Source of the DNA: Bifidobacteriaceae bacterium
Lineage (GTDB): Bacteria; Actinomycetota; Actinomycetes; Actinomycetales; Bifidobacteriaceae
Assembly: GCA_030530905.1 (NCBI GenBank)
Contig: JAUMUB010000049.1
Coordinates: forward strand, 1 to 7,645
DNA length: 7,645 nucleotides
Reading direction: 5' to 3'
Every line of letters begins with the position of its first letter. The first letter of the stretch is position 1. Both the position numbers and the translations under genes were made by a program. Positions 1 through 5,395 of this stretch are shown here, in pieces. The notes beneath the pieces were generated by a model. It did no database searches. It saw only the letters and a program-made list of their open reading frames with translations, and was not told where the DNA came from.

Positions 1-63
1 CATCGTAATATGCGATTTCATCACAAACAGTATGAAGCGAGTTTGAATAAAGAATCAAAATAG
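1..63 (+). CDS. Possible C-terminal end of an upstream gene (partial, unidentified)
   Basis: Reading from base 1 in frame 1 there are 20 open codons followed by TAG at 61-63, giving a basic, His/Lys-rich tail (HRNMRFHHKQYEASLNKESK). The other two plus frames stop by base 45 or earlier. Twenty codons is too short to prove coding by itself. The arrangement fits, however: a gene ending here would converge on tesB, with the hairpin at 109-147 lying between the two. I do not recognise the product. The gene body lies to the left of the window. Confidence 0.4.
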   Translation, partial: HRNMRFHHKQYEASLNKESK

Positions 64-108
64 TATTTTAAGTGATGTGCAATCTGTATATCACAATTGC
101 TCATATAA

Positions 109-147
109 AATCGTGGGGTAGTATGACTGAAATATTACCACACGATT
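109..147 (-). terminator. Hairpin between convergent genes, possible tesB terminator
   Basis: Arms at 109-120 and 136-147 pair over 11 of 12 positions (AATCGTG/CACGATT plus GGTA/TACC, one mismatch) around a 15-base loop. Read on the minus strand, the stem is followed by TTTTATAT, a weak U-tract. It lies about 40 bases past the tesB stop and could end tesB transcription. On the plus strand it would sit behind the putative gene ending at 63, so it may work in both directions. Confidence 0.45.
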
Positions 148-189
148 ATTCGTTAAATAGGTTTCTAGCTTATTATGATACCAGTTAAT

Positions 190-1095
190 TTACTGATATT
201 GAGGTACGCGAATCATTGCTTCTTGAGCAATAGCTGCAACCAAAGTGCCGTCTTGAGCATAAACTTTGGCGTGAGAAAGACCTCTGCCATGTGCTGCAGT
301 AGTAGTGTCTTGCACATATAAATGCCATTGTGACATGTTAATATTTCGATACCACCACATGGAATGATCTAATGATGCGTAAGATAATCCAGGTGTAGTG
401 AGTGGAATACCTGCGCGACGAAGCATAGGTTCGAGCATTAATTGATCACAGCCAAGCGCCAACAACGCACGATGCTTTATTTGTGGCTGATTTTCAATAG
501 GAGAAGCAGTTCGCATCCACACCATCTGATGACCGTTCTCTTGTGGTGTAGGATGAGGGTTTAACATCATATTTGGAGAAATATGACGGATGTCAAAAGG
601 TGAATGGTTCGCGTAATAGTCTGCGAATGGTGAAGCATTCTCAAATGGTTTAGTAAGCTGCTGTAAGCTTGGCAAGTCTTCGGGTTTTGGAATATTAACA
701 GGCATAGGATCGGCGAATTCAAAACCACCTTGGCCTATTTCTTGAAAACTTGCAATCGCGGTTAAAATTGGAGAATGTGATTGCTCCGCATTAATACGAC
801 GTGAGGAAAAAGAACGACCATCTTTTAATGTTTCAATATTGAATGAAACTTTTTCATCAATCTTTCCAGGCGTAATAAAATAACCGTGAATTGAATTTGG
901 TAAGCGCGATGGTGAAACCGTGTTTGATGCGGCGATAATTGATTGCGCAATAACCTGACCACCGTATACGCGACCGGTAGGAAAATACATGCTTTCGCCT
1001 TGGAAAACAGAGTTTTTCTCGTTTGTAGAAATATTTTCTAAGTCAAGCATTTGAAGAATATGCTGCATGATTTGCTGTTCATTCATATTGTTCAT
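190..1095 (-). CDS. tesB: Acyl-CoA thioesterase II (TesB family)
   Basis: This 301-residue protein should hydrolyse acyl-CoA to free fatty acid and CoA in the cytoplasm. It has the double-hotdog layout and is close to the usual TesB length of about 285-300. The N-terminal hotdog carries the RVYGGQVIAQ block (residues 42-51), HGYF (70-73) and DGRSFSSRR (92-100). The C-terminal hotdog carries GCDQLMLEP (215-223), SLDHSMWWYR (241-250), the GRGLSHAKVYAQDG block (270-283) and QEAMIR (291-296). By recall of E. coli TesB (Asp204, Thr228, Gln278), the catalytic equivalents are Asp217, Ser241 and Gln291; Ser for Thr is conservative. The start at 1095 is preferred over the ATG at 1086 because AAGGA lies 5 bases upstream of it. 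The gene is convergent with the left-edge gene and separated from ettA by a terminator. The physiological substrate cannot be read from sequence. Confidence 0.93.
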   Translation of the reverse strand: MNNMNEQQIMQHILQMLDLENISTNEKNSVFQGESMYFPTGRVYGGQVIAQSIIAASNTVSPSRLPNSIHGYFITPGKIDEKVSFNIETLKDGRSFSSRRINAEQSHSPILTAIASFQEIGQGGFEFADPMPVNIPKPEDLPSLQQLTKPFENASPFADYYANHSPFDIRHISPNMMLNPHPTPQENGHQMVWMRTASPIENQPQIKHRALLALGCDQLMLEPMLRRAGIPLTTPGLSYASLDHSMWWYRNINMSQWHLYVQDTTTAAHGRGLSHAKVYAQDGTLVAAIAQEAMIRVPQYQ

Positions 1096-1100
1096 AATAA

Positions 1101-1105
1101 TCCTT
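1101..1105 (-). promoter_or_regulatory. tesB ribosome binding site
   Basis: AAGGA on the minus strand, 5 bases upstream of the ATG at 1093-1095. It decides between two nearby in-frame ATGs; the other, three codons downstream, would have a 14-base spacing. I see no convincing -35/-10 pair between here and the ettA terminator. Confidence 0.7.
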
Positions 1106-1179
1106 CGCTACAGTTTTAAACATAATCGTTCATGTGCTTACCGTGTTAGTTTGTTAACTTACTTCTTAGTTTTGACAAT

Positions 1180-1209
1180 AAAAAAGCCGGCATATAAGCC
1201 GACTTTTTT
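1180..1209 (-). terminator. Intrinsic terminator of ettA
   Basis: A 12-base arm (1180-1191) and its partner (1198-1209) enclose a 6-base loop. On the minus strand the GC core is GTCGGC/GCCGGC with one G-U wobble, followed by a run of six T. It begins about 20 bases after the ettA stop. On the plus strand the same position would be a C-A mismatch but would still have a T-run, so weak bidirectional action is possible. Confidence 0.88.
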
Positions 1210-1229
1210 ATTATTACAGTAGTTGCTAC

Positions 1230-2906
1230 CTATCGTGTGAGCTTGCGATGTAAGCGGTGAGGGCGGGATGCTTCTTCGCCAAGACGTTGAACTTTATTCT
1301 CCTGATAGGATTGGAAGTTGCCTTCAAACCAATACCATTTAGCAGGATTCTCATCATCGCCTTCCCAAGCGAGAATATGAGTTGCAACACGATCTAAGAA
1401 CCAACGATCGTGGGAAACAACCACAGCGCAACCAGGGAATTCGATAAGAGCGTTCTCTAACGATTCGAGAGTTTCAACATCTAAATCATTAGTAGGCTCA
1501 TCGAGAAGAATCAAATTGCCACCCTGTTTTAAGGTAAGAGCAAGATTCAAACGGTTACGCTCACCACCGGAAAGAACACCTGTGAGCTTCTGCTGGTCAG
1601 AACCTTTAAAACCGAAGCTTGCAACATAAGCTCGTGTAGGAACCTCAACGCCGCCAACTTCAATAAAATCAAGACCGTCAGAAACAGCTTCCCATAAGTT
1701 TTTATTTGGATCAAGACCTGCACGATTCTGATCAACATAACTGATAGAAACAGTGTCGCCAACACTTAATTCGCCACCACTTAATGGTTCTAAACCAACA
1801 ATGGTTTTGAATAGTGTAGATTTACCAACACCGTTAGGTCCGATTACTCCAACTATACCGTTACGAGGTAGGGTAAACGACAAATCATCAATAAGCACAC
1901 GGTCACCAAACGCCTTATGAATGTGTTGTGCTTCAAGCACTTTAGATCCAAGTCGTGGTCCTGGTGGAATCTGAATCTCTGAGAAATCAAGTTTCTTAGT
2001 GTTACGTGCTTCTTGTTCCATCTGGTCGTAGCGTTCAAGACGAGCCTTATTCTTCGCCTGACGAGCCTTAGGGGAGCTGCGAACCCACTCCAACTCGCTC
2101 TTTAAACGGCGAGCAAGCTTAGCATCCTTCGCACCCTGGATTTCCATACGCTTTGCCTTGGTCTCCAAGTAAGTGGAGTAGTTACCCTTATAAGGGTACA
2201 AGTGGCCGCGATCCACCTCACAAATCCACTCAGCAACATTATCCATGAAGTAACGATCGTGGGTAACCGCGATAACAGCACCCTTATACTGGTGCAAGAA
2301 CTGTTCTAACCATAAAATAGACTCAGCGTCAAGATGATTAGTAGGCTCATCCAACAAGAGTAAATCCGGAGCTTCAAGTAATAGCTTACACAATGCTACT
2401 CGGCGGCGCTCGCCACCAGAGCATACGGACACAGGAGTATCCGGGTCAGGGCACTGCAAAGCATCCATAGCCTGCTCAAGTTGAGAATCTAAATCCCAGC
2501 CGTTAGCAGCATCAATTTCAGTTTGTAAAGCACCCATCTCTTCCATTAACGCATCAAAATCAGCATCAGGATTTGCCATCTCCTCGCCAATCGCATTAAA
2601 ACGTGCAACCTTAGCCGCCATCTCACCAAAAGCGAGCTTAATGTTTTCTCCAACAGTTTTATCATCATCTAATGGTGGCTCCTGTTGAAGAATACCAACA
2701 CTATAGCCGGGAGTGAGATAAGCCTCACCATTTGAAACATTTTCAATACCAGCCATAATCTTCAATAAAGTTGATTTACCCATACCATTCGGGCCAACAA
2801 CGCCAATCTTAGCTCCTGGAAGAAAGCTTAAAGTAACATCATCAAGAATAGCGCGATCGCCAAATGACTTACGAGCATTAATCATTTGATAAATAAACTC
2901 AGCCAA
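1230..2906 (-). CDS. ettA: Energy-dependent translational throttle protein EttA (ABC-F ATPase)
   Basis: A 558-residue cytoplasmic ABC-F protein with two ATPase domains and no membrane segment. EttA binds the ribosomal E site and couples the cell's ATP/ADP state to early elongation. Domain 1 has Walker A GPNGMGKS (38-45), signature CSGGE (162-166), Walker B LLLLDEP with Glu187, and His216. Domain 2 has Walker A GPNGVGKS (356-363), signature LSGGE (445-449), Walker B with Glu470, and His499. The charged linker at about 240-315, with SSPKARQAKNKARLERYD (277-294), matches the P-site tRNA-interaction motif region of the family, and an arm insertion lies at about 95-140. The start codon is TTG (2904-2906). 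It is kept because the MAEFIYQM opening matches EttA N-termini; the next ATG at codon 8 would remove conserved residues. Length is typical. It sits alone between a hairpin terminator and a divergent GNAT gene. Confidence 0.95.
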   Translation of the reverse strand: MAEFIYQMINARKSFGDRAILDDVTLSFLPGAKIGVVGPNGMGKSTLLKIMAGIENVSNGEAYLTPGYSVGILQQEPPLDDDKTVGENIKLAFGEMAAKVARFNAIGEEMANPDADFDALMEEMGALQTEIDAANGWDLDSQLEQAMDALQCPDPDTPVSVCSGGERRRVALCKLLLEAPDLLLLDEPTNHLDAESILWLEQFLHQYKGAVIAVTHDRYFMDNVAEWICEVDRGHLYPYKGNYSTYLETKAKRMEIQGAKDAKLARRLKSELEWVRSSPKARQAKNKARLERYDQMEQEARNTKKLDFSEIQIPPGPRLGSKVLEAQHIHKAFGDRVLIDDLSFTLPRNGIVGVIGPNGVGKSTLFKTIVGLEPLSGGELSVGDTVSISYVDQNRAGLDPNKNLWEAVSDGLDFIEVGGVEVPTRAYVASFGFKGSDQQKLTGVLSGGERNRLNLALTLKQGGNLILLDEPTNDLDVETLESLENALIEFPGCAVVVSHDRWFLDRVATHILAWEGDDENPAKWYWFEGNFQSYQENKVQRLGEEASRPHRLHRKLTR

Positions 2907-2953
2907 ATTGGTTCCGTTCTCTATAATCTAAAGTCTTACAAATACAATATTCT

Positions 2954-2982
2954 ATTATTCACCATGCACCAAACGATTGCAA
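2954..2982 (-). promoter_or_regulatory. Candidate ettA promoter
   Basis: On the minus strand, TTGCAA (2977-2982, 4/6 to the -35 consensus) and AATAAT (2954-2959, 5/6 to the -10) are separated by exactly 17 bases. Transcription would start near 2947 and give a leader of about 40 bases before the TTG start. This rests on consensus matching only, in AT-rich DNA. Confidence 0.35.
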
Positions 2983-3056
2983 CCAGCACACAAAATCTCA
3001 TAAATAAAAGTGATGAAAACGTGGTTGAATGCAAGCGTCATTACGAAAGATGCTAA

Positions 3057-3614
3057 ATGAGCCTCACAACACAACGATTACTATTGAGAAAATGGGAAAA
3101 AGAAGACGCTCAAGCCCTCTACTCGTTAGCTTCAAATCCTAAAATAGGTCAAGGTGCAGGATGGCAGCCGCACAAAAATATTGAAGAAAGCCAACAGATT
3201 ATCGAACATGTGTTAAAACCATCACAACACTGTTATGCAATCACACTTCAAGAAATCCAAGAAATAATCGGATGCATAGAATTACGTTTAGCATGCAAAG
3301 AAGCATACGAATTTCTCAACAACTATGACGCCAACCAAGTATTCGAAATAGGCTATTGGCTAGGAGAGCCATACTGGGGTAAAGGATACATGAAAGAAGC
3401 ATGTCAGTCATTAATCTCCTACGCTTTTAACTATTGTCAAGCACAAGCAGTTATTGCGTTACATAACATAAGCAACATGCGCTCGCAGTATGTGATGCAA
3501 TCTTTAGGAATGGAATATCTTGGAACAATACGTCATAAGAATGTAGCATTACTTGGGAAGGATGTATACTGGGATGAGCATATTAGAATTATTCGTGAAG
3601 AAGATTTTCTGTAA
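3057..3614 (+). CDS. GNAT family N-acetyltransferase (RimJ/RimL type)
   Basis: A 185-residue single-domain protein of the GNAT fold, expected to move an acetyl group from acetyl-CoA to an amino group in the cytoplasm. The N-terminus TTQRLLLRKWEKEDAQALYSL (4-24) is the usual RimJ/RimL opening strand and helix. The acetyl-CoA pyrophosphate-binding motif A is FEIGYWLGEPYWGKGYMKEA (96-115), with the WGKG loop standing in for Q/RxxGxG. The later block VIALHNISNMRSQYVMQSLGM (132-152) corresponds to the common H-x-x-N-x-x-S-x-x-V-x-x-x-L-G-M helix. The length is normal for the family. The acceptor (ribosomal protein N-terminus, antibiotic, other) cannot be told from sequence. The gene is divergent from ettA across a 150-base gap. 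The Shine-Dalgarno is weak (GAAAG, 7 bases before the ATG). I see no strong promoter of its own. Confidence 0.88.
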   Translation: MSLTTQRLLLRKWEKEDAQALYSLASNPKIGQGAGWQPHKNIEESQQIIEHVLKPSQHCYAITLQEIQEIIGCIELRLACKEAYEFLNNYDANQVFEIGYWLGEPYWGKGYMKEACQSLISYAFNYCQAQAVIALHNISNMRSQYVMQSLGMEYLGTIRHKNVALLGKDVYWDEHIRIIREEDFL

Positions 3615-3680
3615 AATTCATAAATGATATTCTTCAATAGCAATATAATAATTCAAAATAAAAATTCATCTTATATGAGT

Positions 3681-3686
3681 AGAAGG
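3681..3686 (+). promoter_or_regulatory. Ribosome binding site of the oxidoreductase gene
   Basis: AGAAGG, 5 bases before the ATG at 3692, supports that start. A perfect -10-like TATAAT lies at 3644-3649 in the preceding gap, but I found no well-spaced -35, so a promoter there is only possible. Confidence 0.65.
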
Positions 3687-3691
3687 TATTT

Positions 3692-4291
3692 ATGAGCCAC
3701 ATTTTAATCGTGACCTCCAATCCTGAAGAACAGTCAATGACTAATCAAGTTGGGAAAACGCTTGCAGTTGCTAGTGAAGAACTTGGCGCACATACACATA
3801 TTTTAGATTTGTATAAAATCGGTTTTGATCCTGCATACTCAATGCAAGATCGCGGATATTATTTGAATCAGTCTGAGCTTCCAAGCGATGTGGCGAATAT
3901 ACAAGAGGCAATTGTGCATGCTGACACATTAGTGCTGGTGTTCCCAGTGTATTGGTTCTCAATGCCTGCAATGGTAAAAGGTTTCTTTGACCGAGTAATT
4001 TGTCGCAAATTTGCCTACACTTTTGAGGAAAAGTATGGAGCGTTAAGCGATAAGAAAATTCGTATTATTATGCTCGTAGGCAGTAGTGAATCATGGTATC
4101 AGACCAGTGGTGTTGGTGAGAGTATTGAAGATATTATTGGTAATCGAATTTTACGTTCTTACTGTGGTGTGAAAGATGTGGAATTCTTATACGTTGACCA
4201 AGTGCATATGGGTGATACTTCTGAACAGGCGTTGCAACAGGGTAGAGAACAGCTTGCTGAAATACGCGAGTATGCAAAGACTTTAGTGTAG
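3692..4291 (+). CDS. Flavodoxin-fold NAD(P)H oxidoreductase (NQO/MdaB/KefF-like)
   Basis: A 199-residue soluble protein of the NAD(P)H dehydrogenase (quinone)/flavodoxin-like fold family. Members bind FMN or FAD and use NAD(P)H for two-electron reduction of quinones or similar acceptors. The N-terminal strand and flavin-phosphate loop is ILIVTSNPEEQSMTNQV (4-20); HILDLYKIGFDPAYS (36-50) is the usual second-strand block. The family hallmark is ADTLVLVFPVYWFSMPAMVKGFFDRV (77-102). A LVGSSESWY segment (128-136) takes the place of the flavin-contacting loop after the third strand. There is no signal peptide. The 77-base gap to the GNAT gene and its own ribosome binding site argue for independent or loosely coupled expression. 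The true electron acceptor, and whether it helps in oxidative or quinone stress, are not shown by the sequence. Confidence 0.88.
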   Translation: MSHILIVTSNPEEQSMTNQVGKTLAVASEELGAHTHILDLYKIGFDPAYSMQDRGYYLNQSELPSDVANIQEAIVHADTLVLVFPVYWFSMPAMVKGFFDRVICRKFAYTFEEKYGALSDKKIRIIMLVGSSESWYQTSGVGESIEDIIGNRILRSYCGVKDVEFLYVDQVHMGDTSEQALQQGREQLAEIREYAKTLV

Positions 4292-4410
4292 TAATACTGT
4301 CTATACAGTGTGAATGCTGATGCTTGTGCTGTATATGTATTATTAGAGATTTAATCAATGTGTTTGGTGAAACTTAAACATCTAAATAATAAACCATGGT
4401 TATGGTTGTA

Positions 4411-4419
4411 AGAAGAAAG
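4411..4419 (+). promoter_or_regulatory. Ribosome binding site deciding the ykoE start
   Basis: The purine run AGAAGAAAG lies 9 bases before the ATG at 4429. The two earlier in-frame ATGs (4396 and 4402) have no Shine-Dalgarno sequence in front of them. This favours the 4429 start. Confidence 0.5.
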
Positions 4420-4428
4420 AATTTTGAG

Positions 4429-5040
4429 ATGAATGCACATGCTGGCTCTCGTTTGCGCTGGACTACCGCGGATATTGCTTTAGGTGCAGCAATTGGTGTT
4501 GCTTTTGGTGTAGTTACTTGGGGTTTTAATTTTGCATACATGATTATTTCACCAATACTCGGTGAGATTCTTGTAGGTTCAGCAAGCTTATTACATGCGG
4601 TATGGTATATGTCTGGTGTGGTGGCTGTACTACTTATTCGAAAACCAGGTGCCGCAGTGTATGTGAATGTTTTAGGCTGTTTTGTACAAACTATTGTAGG
4701 CTCAAGTTTTGCGTTTACTTTTGTGCTTATTTCAGCAGCATTGCAGGGATTATTTGCAGAAATTCCTTTTGCATTAACTCGATATAAGCGATATTCATTA
4801 TCTCTCTCTATGCTTTCTGGCTTATGTGTGGCTCTTGAGTATGGAGTATATTTGATGTTATTCCGCTACCAAGGAGTCTCCTTTATCTCCACACGTGGCA
4901 TTGTTCATATGATTAGTGAGTGTGTTGGTGGAGTGGTTATTGCGGGTATCATTAGCTGGGTATTGTACAAGGCAATTGCAAAAACTGGAGCATTGGATCG
5001 TTTCGCCTCAGGGCAACAATATCGCTTAAGTGTGCAATAG
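4429..5040 (+). CDS. ykoE: YkoE-family ECF transporter S component (thiamine/HMP related)
   Basis: A hydrophobic protein of 203 residues from this start (214 if the ATG at 4396 is used). It should be the membrane-embedded substrate-binding S component of an energy-coupling-factor importer for thiamine or its hydroxymethylpyrimidine precursor. Predicted membrane segments lie at about residues 15-41, 48-70, 75-105, 124-145 and 158-182. Characteristic YkoE stretches are WGFNFAY, SLLHAVWY, IRKPGAAVYVNVLG, AALQGLFAEIPFALTRY and the C-terminal AKTGALDRFASG. The family usually sits in a ykoE-ykoD-ykoC operon with the ATPase and transmembrane coupling subunits. Neither partner follows here, since a tRNA and cas9 come next. 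The upstream gap at 4292-4395 shows no CTGAGA/ACCTGA-type TPP riboswitch core. The start was moved to 4429 because of the purine-rich ribosome binding site and because the MNAHAGSRLRW opening looks like the natural N-terminus. The substrate is inferred from the family. Confidence 0.88.
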   Translation: MNAHAGSRLRWTTADIALGAAIGVAFGVVTWGFNFAYMIISPILGEILVGSASLLHAVWYMSGVVAVLLIRKPGAAVYVNVLGCFVQTIVGSSFAFTFVLISAALQGLFAEIPFALTRYKRYSLSLSMLSGLCVALEYGVYLMLFRYQGVSFISTRGIVHMISECVGGVVIAGIISWVLYKAIAKTGALDRFASGQQYRLSVQ

Positions 5041-5090
5041 TGAAAGATTATTATTTTTATGCATAATGAACTTGCATAAGACTAGTGGTA

Positions 5091-5119
5091 TTGGTACACT
5101 AAACATTTGTTTATAGTAT
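5091..5119 (+). promoter_or_regulatory. Candidate tRNA promoter
   Basis: TTGGTA (5091-5096) and TAGTAT (5114-5119) are 17 bases apart, each a partial consensus match. The overlapping TATAGT and TATAAA nearby are alternative -10 boxes with poorer spacing. Transcription would begin about 35 bases before the tRNA. A small inverted repeat, ATAGTA/TACTAT (5136-5155), lies in that leader. Confidence 0.3.
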
Positions 5120-5159
5120 AAATGACTTAATGTAGATAGTATTCGTTTGTACTATGTTC

Positions 5160-5233
5160 GGGGCCTTAGCTCAGTCGGTTAGAGCAAACGACTCATAATC
5201 GTTCGGTCCAGGGTTCAAGCCCCTGAGGCCCCA
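5160..5233 (+). tRNA. tRNA with CAU anticodon (elongator Met, or Ile2)
   Basis: A full cloverleaf of 74 bases. The acceptor stem GGGGCCT/AGGCCCC (5160-5166, 5226-5232) is perfectly paired. The D stem is GCTC/GAGC, the anticodon stem AACGA/TCGTT encloses the loop CTCATAA with CAT at 5194-5196, and the T stem is CAGGG/CCCTG with loop TTCAAGC. The discriminator is A5233 and CCA is not encoded. It is not the initiator: position 1 pairs with 72, and the anticodon stem lacks the three G-C pairs. A CAU elongator can be tRNA-Met, or tRNA-Ile2 whose C34 is changed to lysidine by TilS to read AUA; sequence alone by eye does not settle which. It is followed at once by a terminator. Confidence 0.96.
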
Positions 5234-5238
5234 CTTTT

Positions 5239-5272
5239 AGCCTTTTGAGAGAGTTCTCAAAAGGCTTTTTTT
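5239..5272 (+). terminator. Intrinsic terminator of the tRNA gene
   Basis: A perfect 12-base-pair stem, AGCCTTTTGAGA (5239-5250) with TCTCAAAAGGCT (5255-5266), around a 4-base loop GAGT. The final T of the stem opens a run of seven T (5266-5272). It lies 5 bases after the tRNA and separates it from cas9, so cas9 needs its own promoter. Confidence 0.93.
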
Positions 5273-5329
5273 ATGCGATTTTTATTGATATATTGCTGAT
5301 TTTTCAGCACCCTTTTGAAACTACTTCAT

Positions 5330-5358
5330 TTTCTTGTATGTATGGCTATCGATATAAT
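5330..5358 (+). promoter_or_regulatory. Candidate cas9 promoter
   Basis: A perfect -10 box TATAAT at 5353-5358, with a weak -35-like TTTCTT at 5330-5335 and a 17-base spacer. Transcription would start near 5365 and leave a leader of about 30 bases that contains the strong ribosome binding site. The position directly after the tRNA terminator supports a separate cas9 promoter. Confidence 0.55.
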
Positions 5359-5385
5359 AGAAAGCGTACAAAACTTTTAGCGCGC

Positions 5386-5390
5386 GGAGG
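5386..5390 (+). promoter_or_regulatory. cas9 ribosome binding site
   Basis: GGAGG, a full core Shine-Dalgarno, 5 bases before the ATG at 5396. It fixes the cas9 start and is the strongest such site in the window. Confidence 0.85.
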
Positions 5391-5395
5391 TTCGT

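Noticed and set aside
68..101. Overlapping inverted repeats GTGAT/ATCAC and GCAAT/ATTGC in the left-edge gap
   Set aside because: Arms of only five bases with long loops and no T-run; not distinguishable from chance.
4296..4309. Terminator hairpin after the oxidoreductase gene (ACTGT/ACAGT)
   Set aside because: The stem has only 5 base pairs, a 4-base loop and no T-run, so it is too weak to call.
5058..5068. TTATGCATAA palindrome after ykoE as an operator
   Set aside because: A short AT-rich palindrome with no second copy or regulator nearby; expected by chance in this DNA.
5273..5395. A tracrRNA gene between the tRNA terminator and cas9
   Set aside because: Type II-A tracrRNAs often lie upstream of cas9, but this 123-base gap holds the cas9 promoter and ribosome binding site. 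The only hairpin after the terminator is a 5-base-pair GCTGA/TCAGC stem without a T-run. No promoter-stem-terminator layout is visible on either strand.
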